Shown here: piece after piece, positions 1 to 8,751 of the stretch | Layout of the letters: every line of letters begins with the position of its first letter | How positions within the stretch are numbered: position 1 is the stretch's first letter | NCBI RefSeq assembly: GCF_017833295.1 | Contig: NZ_JAFIBW010000001.1 | Span: 2,618,001 to 2,682,000 of the forward strand | Direction: 5' to 3' | DNA from: Methylobacterium sp. PvR107 | Lineage (GTDB): Bacteria; Pseudomonadota; Alphaproteobacteria; Rhizobiales; Beijerinckiaceae | Length of the DNA stretch: 64,000 bases | Made by a program: the position numbers and the translations under genes | The notes under the pieces: generated by a model | Told to the model about the DNA's origin: nothing | What the model saw: only the letters and a program-made list of their open reading frames with translations | Database searches by the model: none

Positions 1-6
1 CAAGCC

Positions 7-774
7 ATGACCCGACCTACCACCCGACCGGTGTCCGGACGCCCATCGACCGCTCCGTCGCGCCGTGCCGCGAGCCTACTCGCCGCCTGCGCGCTCGGTG
101 CCCTCGCGGCCGCCTGCAAGAGCGATCCCGCGACCACCGGCGGGATCGACCTGTCGGATTACCGCGCACGCCACCCGATCGTCCTGGCCGACGGGACCCG
201 CAGCCTCGACGTCTTCCCGACGGGGATCGGCCATCTCGACCCCCGCCAGGCCGCCGATGTCGACGCCTTCATGCTGGAATACCGCCGCTTCGGCCGCGGC
301 GTCCTGCTGATGGAAGTGCCCCAGGGCGTTCCGCCGGCCCAGGCGGCGGCCGTGGAGCGCACGGCCGCGGCGCTGAGCCGGCGCGGCGGCCAGGACGGCG
401 TTGGCGCCCGCGAGATCACGGTCAGCGGCTATGCCGTGGCGGCGCCCAGCCTCGCCGCGCCGATCCGTCTGAGCTTCCAGCGCATGCAGGCCAAGGTGGC
501 GGACCAGTGCGGGCTGTGGCCCCAGGATGTCGGGACCAGCAGCTTCGCGTTCGACTACAGCAACAAGCCGAGCTGGAACCTGGGCTGCGCCATGCAGGCG
601 AACGTGGCTGCGCAGATCGCGGATCCGGTCGACCTGGTGCGCGGGCGCCCCGAGGGCCGGATCGACTCCGTGAAGCGGGTCAGGGACATCGGCCAGTTAC
701 GCGACGGCAAGGATCCGTCAACCGCATGGCGTCAGGATGGGCAGACCGCCGTCAAGTCTCAGGTCGGCAACTGA
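7..774 (+). CDS. cpaD: Tad pilus assembly lipoprotein CpaD
   Basis: CpaD family protein of the Tad/Flp type IVb pilus machine, thought to sit in the periplasm or outer membrane near the CpaC secretin. The 255-residue product starts with a basic region and a hydrophobic stretch ending in a lipobox-like LAAAC with Cys at residue 37, so it is probably a lipoprotein. The family pattern is visible in the SDYRARHPIVL segment near the N-terminus and in the C-terminal NLGCAMQANVAAQIADP segment. It is the first gene in the window and lies 69 nt before cpaE on the same strand, so the operon (cpaA, B, C expected) continues to the left of the window. Assignment is by family resemblance and gene order and is fairly secure. 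Confidence 0.9.
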   Translation: MTRPTTRPVSGRPSTAPSRRAASLLAACALGALAAACKSDPATTGGIDLSDYRARHPIVLADGTRSLDVFPTGIGHLDPRQAADVDAFMLEYRRFGRGVLLMEVPQGVPPAQAAAVERTAAALSRRGGQDGVGAREITVSGYAVAAPSLAAPIRLSFQRMQAKVADQCGLWPQDVGTSSFAFDYSNKPSWNLGCAMQANVAAQIADPVDLVRGRPEGRIDSVKRVRDIGQLRDGKDPSTAWRQDGQTAVKSQVGN

Positions 775-843
775 CGCCGACCGCGAAAGCCACCGCGTCT
801 CCTTCCAACGCCGCGATCCGAACGCGAACCTGAAAGTGCCGTC

Positions 844-2118
844 ATGGCAGACCTGTCCGAGACAACCGAGCGCACGATTGCCCCGGTGCCCCGGATCACC
901 ATCCAGGCGTTCTGCGAGACCAGCGAGACGGCTGCCATGATCGAGGGCGCCGCCCTCGACCGGCGGATGCAGAAGGCGCAGGTCAAGGTCCGGATGGGCG
1001 GCGGCGGCGCCGCGATCGAGGCCTATCGGCACGCGCCGACGCCCAACGTCATCGTCATCGAGACGCAGGGCGTGCGCTCCAAGCCGGTCGAATACCTCGA
1101 TGCTCTGGCGGAGGTCTGCGACGAGGGCACCCGCGTCCTCGTGATCGGCCACCTCAACGACGTCACGCTCTACCGGCAGCTGATCCAGCGCGGCGTGTCC
1201 GACTATCTGATGGCCCCCGTCGAGCCGCTGACACTGATCGCGGCGATCTCCGACCTGTTCACGGCCCCCGGCGTCAAGCCGGTGGGTCGCACGGTGGCGG
1301 TCGTCGGCGTGAAGGGCGGCATCGGCGCCTCGACGGTGGCGCATAATTTCGCCTGGTCGGTGGCCCGCGGCCAGGGTGTCCAGACGGTGATCGCCGATCT
1401 CGACATCGCCTTCGGGACGGCCTCGCTCAACTTCAACCAGGATCCGCCGCAGGGCATCGCCGAGGCGGTGTTCGCCCCGGAGCGCCTGGATTCGGCGCTG
1501 GTCGAGCGGCTGCTGTCCAAGTGCAGCGACAATTTGAGCCTGCTCTCGGCCCCCGCGAGCCTCGACCGGACCATCGACCTCTCCGAGCCGGCCTTCGATT
1601 CCCTGATCGAGTACATGCGGGCGAGCGTGCCCTGCGTGGTCCTCGACGTTCCGCACCAGTGGAGCGCGTGGACGAAGCGCGTCCTCACCGCGGCCGACGA
1701 GATCCTGATCGTGGCCGGTCCCGATCTGGCCTGCCTGCGCAACACCAAGAATCTGCTCGGCGCGCTCAGGCACGGGCGCCCGAACGACCAGTCACCCCGC
1801 ATCCTGCTCAACGGCGTCGGCGTGCCCAAGCGCCCCGAGATCGGGGCCGCCGAGTTCGCCAAGGCCCTCGAGGCCCCCGTCGCGCTTACGATCCCCTTCG
1901 AGCCGGCCCTGTTCGGGACCGCCGCCAACAATGGCCAGATGATCGCCGAGATCCAGGCCGGCTCGAAGGTGGCCGAGCTCTTCAACGATCTCGCGGCCAT
2001 GACCCTCGGCCGCCCGGAGAACCGGCGCGGGCGCCAGAGCCTTCTCGAGCCGTTGCTCGCCAAGTTCGCCAGCGCCAAGTTCGCGAGCGCCGTGCTCGCC
2101 GGCCGCAAGGCTTCGTGA
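844..2118 (+). CDS. cpaE: Tad pilus assembly ATPase CpaE (MinD/ParA-like)
   Basis: CpaE-type protein, 424 residues, which in Caulobacter positions the Tad pilus machine at the pole. The N-terminal part (about residues 20-135) looks like a receiver-type fold, with VIVIETQ and GVSDYLMAPVEP segments. The C-terminal part is a ParA/MinD-type ATPase with a deviant Walker A motif, KGGIGAS, at about residues 157-163, and a following IADLDIAFGTASLNF segment. It lies between cpaD and cpaF in the same orientation, with about 50 nt to cpaF, so it is part of the operon. Nothing looks truncated. The longer antisense frames over this gene are shadows. Confidence 0.93.
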   Translation: MADLSETTERTIAPVPRITIQAFCETSETAAMIEGAALDRRMQKAQVKVRMGGGGAAIEAYRHAPTPNVIVIETQGVRSKPVEYLDALAEVCDEGTRVLVIGHLNDVTLYRQLIQRGVSDYLMAPVEPLTLIAAISDLFTAPGVKPVGRTVAVVGVKGGIGASTVAHNFAWSVARGQGVQTVIADLDIAFGTASLNFNQDPPQGIAEAVFAPERLDSALVERLLSKCSDNLSLLSAPASLDRTIDLSEPAFDSLIEYMRASVPCVVLDVPHQWSAWTKRVLTAADEILIVAGPDLACLRNTKNLLGALRHGRPNDQSPRILLNGVGVPKRPEIGAAEFAKALEAPVALTIPFEPALFGTAANNGQMIAEIQAGSKVAELFNDLAAMTLGRPENRRGRQSLLEPLLAKFASAKFASAVLAGRKAS

Positions 2119-2169
2119 TGCAACCGCTTCCCCGAGAGGTCCCTCAGGACGGCGCCGAGGATCTGGCCC

Positions 2170-3612
2170 ATGTTCGGTAGGCGACAGATCGGTGGCGCGC
2201 CGGCGGCCGCCCCGCCGGTCCCGCAGGCGCGGACTGCGGCGCAGGCTGTCCCCGCCCAGCGCGAGGCCGCGGCTCCGCCCAAGCCGGCGGCGCAGGCGAC
2301 CCCGGCGGTCGTCGAGAACGCCCGGTCCGAGGATTATTACCGCACCAAGAGCCTGATCTTCGGCGCCCTGATCGAGGCGATCGACCTGACGCAGCTCTCG
2401 CGCCTCGATGCCGAGACCGCGCGGGAGGAGATCCGCGACATCGTCACGGAGATCATCGGGCTCAAGAACATCGTCCTGTCGATCGCCGAGCAGGAGGAGC
2501 TGCTCGACGACATCTGCAACGACGTGCTCGGCTACGGCCCGCTGGAGCCGCTGCTCGCCCGCGACGACATCGCCGACATCATGGTCAACGGCGCCAACCG
2601 GACCTTCATCGAGGTCAACGGCAAGATTCAGCTGACCAGCGTCCGATTCCGCGACAACCAGCAGCTGATGAACATCTGCCAACGGATCGTCAGCCAGGTC
2701 GGCCGCCGGGTCGACGACGCCTCGCCGATCTGCGACGCCCGCCTGCCGGACGGATCCCGCGTCAACGTCATCGCGCCGCCGCTCGCCATCGACGGCCCGG
2801 CGCTCACCATCCGTAAGTTCAAGAAAGACAAGCTTACCCTGGAGCAGCTCGTGCGCTTCGGGGCGATCTCGCCCGAGGGCGCCGAGGTTCTGAAGATCAT
2901 CGGCCAGTCGCGCTGCAACGTGGTGATCTCCGGCGGCACCGGCTCGGGCAAGACCACGCTGCTCAACTGCCTCACCGCCTTCATCGAGCTCGACGAGCGG
3001 GTCATCACCTGCGAGGACGCGGCCGAGCTTCAGCTCCAGCAGCCCCACGTCGTGCGCCTCGAGACGCGGCCGCCCAACATGGAGGGCCAGGGCCAGGTCA
3101 CAATGCGCGACCTCGTCAAGAACTGCCTGCGCATGCGGCCCGAGCGGATCATCGTCGGCGAGGTGCGCGGACCGGAGGCCTTCGACCTGCTCCAGGCGAT
3201 GAACACCGGCCACGACGGCTCGATGGGCACGCTCCACGCCAACAGCCCGCGCGAGTGCCTGTCGCGTATCGAATCGATGATCTCGATGGGCGGCTTCACC
3301 CTGCCCTCGAAGACGCTGCGCGAGATGATCTGCGGCTCGATCGACGTGGTGATCCAGGCCACGCGCCTGCGCGACGGCTCGCGGCGCATCACCCACATCA
3401 CCGAGGTGCTCGGTATGGAGGGCGACGTCATCACCACGCAGGACGTGTTCCTCTACGACATCGTCGGTGAGGACGCGAACGGCAAGCTGGTCGGGCGTCA
3501 TCGGTCCACCGGCATCGGCCGGCCGAAATTCTGGGAGCGGGCCCGCTATTACGGCCTGGAACGCCGGCTCGGCGAGGCGCTCGACGCCGCCGAGGTCGTC
3601 GATCGGAGCTGA
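2170..3612 (+). CDS. cpaF: Tad pilus secretion ATPase CpaF/TadA
   Basis: Hexameric traffic ATPase that powers Tad pilus assembly at the inner membrane (PilT/VirB11 superfamily). The 480-residue protein has an Ala/Pro-rich N-terminal tail of about 50 residues, then the conserved [19 protein letters not shown] segment, a Walker A motif [12 protein letters not shown] near residue 258, an Asp box with [11 protein letters not shown], a Walker B region with RIIVGEVRG near residue 327, and a His box [11 protein letters not shown]. All catalytic motifs are intact. The stop codon lies only 4 nt before the tadB start, so translation is probably coupled. Confidence 0.96.
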   Translation: MFGRRQIGGAPAAAPPVPQARTAAQAVPAQREAAAPPKPAAQATPAVVENARSEDYYRTKSLIFGALIEAIDLTQLSRLDAETAREEIRDIVTEIIGLKNIVLSIAEQEELLDDICNDVLGYGPLEPLLARDDIADIMVNGANRTFIEVNGKIQLTSVRFRDNQQLMNICQRIVSQVGRRVDDASPICDARLPDGSRVNVIAPPLAIDGPALTIRKFKKDKLTLEQLVRFGAISPEGAEVLKIIGQSRCNVVISGGTGSGKTTLLNCLTAFIELDERVITCEDAAELQLQQPHVVRLETRPPNMEGQGQVTMRDLVKNCLRMRPERIIVGEVRGPEAFDLLQAMNTGHDGSMGTLHANSPRECLSRIESMISMGGFTLPSKTLREMICGSIDVVIQATRLRDGSRRITHITEVLGMEGDVITTQDVFLYDIVGEDANGKLVGRHRSTGIGRPKFWERARYYGLERRLGEALDAAEVVDRS

Positions 3613-3616
3613 GCGC

Positions 3617-4615
3617 ATGCCCGATCTGTCCATCGCCGCTGCGGGCGGGTCCAACCTGCCGATCGCCGCCGGCCTGATCGGCATCGCCGTGGCGGCGGTG
3701 GCCTACGTGGCGATCCTGCCCCTGTTCGGCGACGAGCGCCGGGCGAGCAAGCGCCTGAAATCGATCGGCGTCTCCGCCTCCGGAGCGGCGATCCGGGGGG
3801 TGACGGTCAATCGGCGCGAGCAGGTCGCCAAGACGCTGAGCGAGATCGAGGCGAAGGCCAAGGGTGCCTCGAAGGCCACGCTGGAGCTGAAGCTCGCCCG
3901 CGCCGGCCTCGCCTGGACCAAGCAGACCTTCTACCTGATCTCGGCCGGCCTCGCGGGCTTCCTCGGGCTCCTGCTCTACATCATCACCGACAGCCCGATC
4001 GCGGCGGCCGGCGCCGCCTTCGCGGGGGGGTTCGGCCTGCCGGCCCTGCTGCTGCGCCGCATGCGGCTCAAGCGCATCGCGAAATTCAACAAGGAATTGC
4101 CCAACGCCGTCGACGTGGTGGTGCGGGGCATCCGCACCGGCATCCCGGTCGGCGACTGCTTCCGCATGGTCTCGCGCGAGGCCGAGGAGCCGGTCCGCAG
4201 CGAGTTCCGGACGGTCATTGAGACCCAGGCGCTCGGCCTCTCGCTCGGCGACGCGGTCACCCGCCTGGTCGACCGGGTGCCCACGCCCGAGGTGAACTTC
4301 TTCGCGATCGTGATCAACATCCAGCAGCAATCGGGCGGCAACCTGTCGGAGGCGCTGAACAACCTCTCTACGGTGCTGCGCGACCGGGCCAAGATGCGCG
4401 GCAAGATCCAGGCGATGAGCATGGAGGCCAAGGCCTCGGCTTCGATCATCGCCTGCCTGCCCTTCGGCGTGGCGGGCATCACGTCGCTGACGAGCCCGGA
4501 CTACATCTCGCTGCTCTGGACGACCGATACCGGCAAGATCGCCCTGGTCGCCGCAGCCATCTGGATGTCGATCGGCATCTTCACGATCAAGAAGATGATC
4601 GCCTTCGAGTTCTGA
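3617..4615 (+). CDS. tadB: Tad pilus inner-membrane platform protein TadB
   Basis: One of two GspF-like platform proteins of the Tad pilus, 332 residues. I place the start at the ATG at 3617, directly after the cpaF stop, because the open frame to the left is only cpaF read out of phase. An N-terminal membrane segment (PIAAGLIGIAVAAVAYVAIL) is followed by a basic cytoplasmic region, a hydrophobic pair around residues 100-150, the T2SSF domain (NAVDVVVRGIRTGIPVGDCF and QQSGGNLSEALNNLS) and a C-terminal pair of membrane helices. It lies 33 nt before its paralogue tadC. Confidence 0.93.
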   Translation: MPDLSIAAAGGSNLPIAAGLIGIAVAAVAYVAILPLFGDERRASKRLKSIGVSASGAAIRGVTVNRREQVAKTLSEIEAKAKGASKATLELKLARAGLAWTKQTFYLISAGLAGFLGLLLYIITDSPIAAAGAAFAGGFGLPALLLRRMRLKRIAKFNKELPNAVDVVVRGIRTGIPVGDCFRMVSREAEEPVRSEFRTVIETQALGLSLGDAVTRLVDRVPTPEVNFFAIVINIQQQSGGNLSEALNNLSTVLRDRAKMRGKIQAMSMEAKASASIIACLPFGVAGITSLTSPDYISLLWTTDTGKIALVAAAIWMSIGIFTIKKMIAFEF

Positions 4616-4648
4616 GGCGCTTTTGCTCCCGTTGCCGGATACCGCTTC

Positions 4649-5626
4649 ATGATCGACGCCATCGCGGAGAAGCTGTTCGATCCCCGCTTCATGGGCACGT
4701 TGCTGACCGCGATCGCGGCCGCCGCGACCGCCTTCGCGGTGGCACAGCCCTTCTTCGAGACCGACAGGCTCGCCAAGCGGATGAAGCTCGTCAGCGACGA
4801 GCGCGAGCAGATCCGGCGGCGCGAGCGGCTGCAGGGCGACCGCACGGTCAGTCGGGTCACGCTGCGCGTGGAGCCGAAGGCCTACATGAAATCCATCGTC
4901 GAGCGGTATCAGCTCCACCGCTGGCTCGGCACCGACACGGCCAAGCGGAAGCTGATGCAGGCCGGCTACCGCGGCCAGGGGTCAGAGACGGCGTTCCTGT
5001 TCTTCCGGCTGGTCGTCCCATGCGCCAGCGTGGTCGGCGCCGTGTTCTACCTGTTCGTGCTGGAGGCGATCGACACCTCCTACCTCGTCCGGTTCGGGCT
5101 GGTGATCGGGGCGGCCTACGGTGGCATCAAGGCGCCGGAGCTGTTCCTGGTCAACGCCGCCAAGAAGCGCCAGACCGAGATCCGGAAGGCCTGGCCCGAC
5201 GCCCTCGACCTCACGCTGATCTGCGTCGAGTCCGGCATGGCGATCGAGCACGCGTTCCGGAAGGTGAGCACCGAGATCGCGGGCGCTTCGGTGGTGCTGG
5301 CCGAGGAACTGGCCCTGATGACGGCCGAGATGTCGTTCCTGCCGGACCGCCGGCAGGCCTACGAGAACCTCGTCCTGCGCACCGGGCTCGACCCCGTGAA
5401 GGCCGTGGCGACCGCCCTGATCCAGGCCGAGCGCTACGGCACGCCGGTCGGTCAGGCGCTACGGGTGCTGAGCCAGGAAAGCCGCGACCAGCGCATGAAC
5501 GAGGCGGAGAAGAAGGCGGCCGGGCTGCCGCCCAAGCTCACGGTTCCGATGATCCTGTTCTTCCTGCCGGTGCTGTTCGTCGTCATCATCACGCCGGCCG
5601 TCATCCAGATCATGCGGACCCAATGA
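4649..5626 (+). CDS. tadC: Tad pilus inner-membrane platform protein TadC
   Basis: Second GspF-like platform protein of the Tad pilus, 325 residues, distant paralogue of TadB. It has an N-terminal membrane helix, a basic region, a central membrane pair (about residues 115-165), the T2SSF domain with WPDALDLTLICVESGMAIEHAF, and a C-terminal helix VPMILFFLPVLFVVIITPAVI. It ends the visible pilus operon: no tadD follows, and the next gene is on the other strand 24 nt away. TadD, or pilin genes, must be upstream of the window or elsewhere. Confidence 0.93.
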   Translation: MIDAIAEKLFDPRFMGTLLTAIAAAATAFAVAQPFFETDRLAKRMKLVSDEREQIRRRERLQGDRTVSRVTLRVEPKAYMKSIVERYQLHRWLGTDTAKRKLMQAGYRGQGSETAFLFFRLVVPCASVVGAVFYLFVLEAIDTSYLVRFGLVIGAAYGGIKAPELFLVNAAKKRQTEIRKAWPDALDLTLICVESGMAIEHAFRKVSTEIAGASVVLAEELALMTAEMSFLPDRRQAYENLVLRTGLDPVKAVATALIQAERYGTPVGQALRVLSQESRDQRMNEAEKKAAGLPPKLTVPMILFFLPVLFVVIITPAVIQIMRTQ

Positions 5627-5650
5627 CCGACGGCGCGCCCGGCGGCTCTC

Positions 5651-5908
5651 TCAGCGGATGCGGCCGGGGCGGGTCGGCTCGAACACGATCCGGCGGTGAT
5701 AGGCACACCAGCTCTTGCCGTCGGCTACGGGCGCGCCGCAGCAGATCGCGCGGTCGTTCGGCTCGCCGATGATGTACTTGCACACAAAGGCGCCCGACTG
5801 CGCGAAGGGCACGCGCAGGTCGGCAGAGGGTTCCTTGACGGTCTCGGCATCGCCGATCTGGGACATGCGGACGAGTTGATTCATGGGATCGATCGGCTCA
5901 ATAAGCAT
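5651..5908 (-). CDS. small protein with GcrA-type C-terminal zinc-like motif
   Basis: An 85-residue protein whose second half carries CKYIIGEP, then CCGAP, then a WCAYH tail. This matches the cysteine/histidine pattern at the C-terminus of the alphaproteobacterial cell-cycle regulator GcrA (C..P.GDP....CG.P......YC..H). The N-terminal DNA-binding half of GcrA is missing, so this is a short relative or a stand-alone copy of that domain, not the cell-cycle GcrA itself. The start is uncertain: ATG codons lie at 5908, 5884 and 5866 in frame, and none has a strong ribosome site. It is convergent with tadC. Role unknown; a regulatory or zinc-binding function is inference. Confidence 0.7.
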   Translation of the reverse strand: MLIEPIDPMNQLVRMSQIGDAETVKEPSADLRVPFAQSGAFVCKYIIGEPNDRAICCGAPVADGKSWCAYHRRIVFEPTRPGRIR

Positions 5909-6281
5909 CCTGCTCGGCGGGAAAAGACGCCCCGGCAGTCAGGGAGGGTGGAACACCTTTCGCTGGGCCGTGCCCCGGCTCGCGTCCACCGGACCGGCCT
6001 GCAGGGCGGCCGGCTCAATGCCGGCCACGGGGACCGACGCGAACGGCGTGATTATGATGTCGTAACTGGGGTTAAGGCGTTTTAAAACAAGACCAGCCTG
6101 CATTGGCTGCATCGGACCATGGTGCAGGATGCGTAGCTCGTCGTATCACGGGCCGCTGCACTGCCATTCGCGGACCTGACGAAACCGCCTCGACGCCGCG
6201 GCTCGGCGAACGCCCGGACGTGCAACCCGGTGCGACCTGTGATTTGGTGCGCGCTCTCGCGAACAGAGCCGGACCTGCCCT
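5909..6281. other. intergenic region between divergent gcrA-like gene and sseA
   Basis: A 373-nt stretch with no convincing gene. It must hold the promoters of the two divergent genes. The only AT-rich spot is around 6062-6090, with a TTTTAAAA palindrome at 6080-6087. I could not assign a clear -35/-10 pair for either gene. Open frames crossing it have no ribosome site and no recognisable product. Confidence 0.5.
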
Positions 6282-7127
6282 ATGGCCCATGCGCCCCTCG
6301 TGTCCCCCGACTGGCTGCACGACCGTCTCGCCGCCCCGGATATCGTGGTCCTCGACGCATCCTGGTACCTGCCGGCGGCCGGCCGCGATCCCGAGGCCGA
6401 GTTCCGCGTGGCGCATATCCCCGGCGCCCGGCGCTTCGACCTCGACGCGATGAGCGACACCGAGTCGAGCCTGCCGCACATGCTCCCCCGGCCCGAAATC
6501 TTCGCCGCGCGGATGCGCGCGCTCGGCGTCGGCGACGGCCAGCAGATCGTCGTCTATGACGGCCAAGGCCTGTTCTCGGCCCCGCGGGTCTGGTGGATGC
6601 TGAAGACCTTCGGGGTGCGCGACGCTCTGGTGCTCGATGGCGGCCTCCCTGCCTGGATCGCTGCGGGCTACCCCACCGAGGACGGCGAGCCGCGCCAGCC
6701 CGAGCGCCGGCACTTCACCGCCCGCCTCGATCACGGCGCGGTTGCGGACGCGACCGACGTCGCCCGCGCCCTGGAGACCGGCTCGGCCCAGGTGGTGGAT
6801 GCCCGCTCCGGCACGCGCTTCCGCGGCGAGGAGCCGGAACCGCGGCCCGGTGTCCGCCCCGGACACATGCCCGGCGCCTGCAACCTGCACTACGCGGCGC
6901 TCCAGCGCGACGGCCGCATGAAGAGCCCGGAGGAACTGGCCTCGGTCTTCGCCGAGAACGGCGTCGACCCGAGCCGGCCGATCGTGACCACCTGCGGCTC
7001 GGGCGTGACCGCGGCCATCATCGCCCTGGCCCTGGAAACCATGGGCCGGCCGGCCCGAGGTCTCTACGACGGCTCCTGGTCGGAGTGGGGCGCCGATCCG
7101 ACCCGGGCTGTGGCGACGGGCGCCTGA
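6282..7127 (+). CDS. sseA: 3-mercaptopyruvate / thiosulfate sulfurtransferase (two-domain rhodanese)
   Basis: Tandem rhodanese protein, 281 residues, the usual length for SseA-type enzymes that move sulfane sulfur from 3-mercaptopyruvate (or thiosulfate) to thiol or cyanide acceptors. The inactive N-terminal domain contains VVLDASWYLP, AHIPGARRFD and VVYDGQGLFSAPRVWW. The C-terminal catalytic domain carries the active-site loop CGSGVTA with Cys near residue 237. CGSGVTA matches the mercaptopyruvate-type loop (CG.G.TA) rather than the CRKG.. loop of thiosulfate enzymes, so the SseA call is preferred. It stands alone, with 140 nt before the next gene. Confidence 0.93.
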   Translation: MAHAPLVSPDWLHDRLAAPDIVVLDASWYLPAAGRDPEAEFRVAHIPGARRFDLDAMSDTESSLPHMLPRPEIFAARMRALGVGDGQQIVVYDGQGLFSAPRVWWMLKTFGVRDALVLDGGLPAWIAAGYPTEDGEPRQPERRHFTARLDHGAVADATDVARALETGSAQVVDARSGTRFRGEEPEPRPGVRPGHMPGACNLHYAALQRDGRMKSPEELASVFAENGVDPSRPIVTTCGSGVTAAIIALALETMGRPARGLYDGSWSEWGADPTRAVATGA

Positions 7128-7200
7128 GCCGCGGCCCGCGCGTCGAAATCCGGACGCACGGATCCCGCAGCCACAGGGCTGCGGGTATGCCGAGGTCCTC

Positions 7201-7234
7201 TTGAACGCTCCGTATCAATTCCGATATATCGGAA
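7201..7234 (+). promoter_or_regulatory. candidate sigma-70 promoter overlapped by a 16-bp palindromic operator
   Basis: TTCCGATATATCGGAA at 7219-7234 is a perfect 16-bp palindrome ending 33 nt before the ATG at 7268. A possible -35 box, TTGAAC (7201-7206), lies 17 nt before ATATAT (7224-7229), which would put the -10 box inside the palindrome. A dimeric regulator bound there would block RNA polymerase, so repression is the natural reading. The palindrome is seen directly; the promoter boxes and the mode of control are inference, and I cannot name the regulator. Confidence 0.55.
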
Positions 7235-7267
7235 GCGCCTGCGGTTGGGCGCTCTACGGAGAAAATC

Positions 7268-7756
7268 ATGCCGCTTCACGACACCACTACCCTCTCAGGC
7301 ACCATCCGGCACGTCTTCGCCCATCGCTTCACCATCGAGGCGGACGGCCAGACGCATCTGGCCGATCTCGGGCCGAAAGGCGCGGACGCGTTCGCGCTGG
7401 CGAGCGGTCTCCACGTGATCCTCGAGGGCGAGCGTCGCCCCTCGGAGATCAAGGTTACGCGGATCTCGGCAGCGGGCCGGGATCCGGTGGAGATCCATCA
7501 CAAGAAACCTCATCACGCGCCCGGATCCAAGCAGGCGGACACGCGTCCCGAGGGGCCGGCCGATCCTGCACGCGCGCTGGCGGCGGTTGCCGCGGCCGGT
7601 TGGACGCCGGCGGAAGCGCCGCGCCGCAAGCCGAAGCACTTCGAGGTCCTGGCGCGCCGGGGCGAGGCGGCGGCAACGGAGCTGCACGTCGACTTCGCCG
7701 GGACGATCTACAAGGAGAAGCCGGCCGATCCCGCGAAATGGGCCCCGCTGGCCTGA
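7268..7756 (+). CDS. conserved-looking protein of unknown function
   Basis: A 162-residue protein that I do not recognise. The first 80 residues could form a small beta-rich domain (SGTIRHVFAHRFTIEADGQ, LHVILEGERRPSEIKVTRI) reminiscent of an OB-like fold. A His/Pro/Ala-rich linker follows, then an ALAAVAAAGWTPAEAPRRKPKHFEVLARR segment and a C-terminal LHVDFAGTIYKEKPADPAKWAPL tail. There is no signal peptide or membrane segment, so it is probably cytoplasmic. GGAGAAAATC just before the ATG is a good ribosome site, which supports a real gene. It is preceded by a palindromic operator, so expression is probably controlled. Confidence 0.75.
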   Translation: MPLHDTTTLSGTIRHVFAHRFTIEADGQTHLADLGPKGADAFALASGLHVILEGERRPSEIKVTRISAAGRDPVEIHHKKPHHAPGSKQADTRPEGPADPARALAAVAAAGWTPAEAPRRKPKHFEVLARRGEAAATELHVDFAGTIYKEKPADPAKWAPLA

Positions 7757-7882
7757 GGGCCGCCGGCGGGGACTGCCCCGGCACCCGCTCCACCGCATCG
7801 ACCAGCGGTGCGGCGGTACTGGTCGGGCGCGGTCCGAGATGTCGACCCGGGCCGCTTGTCGGCGGCCCGGAATCACCGAGCC

Positions 7883-8707
7883 CTAGGCCGCCCGGATGGC
7901 GCGGCGCTTGTCGGCGGCGCTCCACTGCATCAGGCCGATCATGACCACGATCGTGGCGAGGTAGACGACCCCCTGCAGGGCGGTCGGCCGGTCGGTGTAG
8001 CCCACGAGGGCGTGCAGGACGCGACCCGGCCAGGAATTCTCGGCGATCAGCCCAGAGCTGTTCCACAGGGTGTGGCCGAGGATGTCGACCACACCTGCGT
8101 TGGCGAGGAACTGGGCAGCCTGCGCGGCGAGTCCCGCGGCCAGGAAGATGATGAGCACGCTGGTTATCGAGAACACGTAGCGGCTCGGGATCGAGGCGAG
8201 GCCGAGATAGGTCACCGCCGAGAGGAGCACGCCCGCCCCGATCCCTGAAACGGCGCCGAACTGGATGTCGGCCCCGGAGGTGCCGGACGCCACGAGGCCG
8301 TACAGGAACAGGACCAGCTCGGCGCCCTCGCGCAGGATCGCGGCGCCGATCACGATCGAGAGGGCGGCGGCCTCGCGCTCGCCCGAGCGCACCGCCGCAC
8401 CGGCCGCGCGCAGCTCGCCGGCCAGCTCCTTGCCGTGCTTGCTCATCCAAGTGTTGTGCCAGATCAGGAGCAGCACGGCGACGATCAGCACCGCGGCGTT
8501 GAGGATGTCCTGGCCGTTGCCCTCGAAGGCGTCGGAGATCTTCTCGGCGAACAGGGCGACGAGGCCGGCGCCCGCGAGCCCGCCGGCCACCCCGAGCAAC
8601 ACCCAGCGCATCCGCCCGGGAATGCCCCGGGTCGCCGCCAGCACGATGGAGATGATGAGGCCCGCCTCGATGACTTCGCGGAAGGCGATGACGAAGGCGC
8701 CGATCAT
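7883..8707 (-). CDS. ftrC: FTR1-family iron permease (FtrC)
   Basis: Inner-membrane iron permease of the FTR1/OFeT family, 274 residues with seven predicted membrane helices. Two copies of the iron-coordinating R-E-x-x-E motif are present: REVIE at residues 10-14 and REGAE near residue 125. It is the last gene of the four-gene minus-strand cluster and starts 44 nt after the ftrD stop. In the Brucella/Bordetella Ftr systems this permease imports iron handed over by the periplasmic P19-like and cupredoxin proteins. Function is well supported by motifs and by neighbours. Confidence 0.93.
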   Translation of the reverse strand: MIGAFVIAFREVIEAGLIISIVLAATRGIPGRMRWVLLGVAGGLAGAGLVALFAEKISDAFEGNGQDILNAAVLIVAVLLLIWHNTWMSKHGKELAGELRAAGAAVRSGEREAAALSIVIGAAILREGAELVLFLYGLVASGTSGADIQFGAVSGIGAGVLLSAVTYLGLASIPSRYVFSITSVLIIFLAAGLAAQAAQFLANAGVVDILGHTLWNSSGLIAENSWPGRVLHALVGYTDRPTALQGVVYLATIVVMIGLMQWSAADKRRAIRAA

Positions 8708-8751
8708 GGCGGTCTCCAGGGGTTAGAGGATTGCGGGGTGCACCGGCCGCG

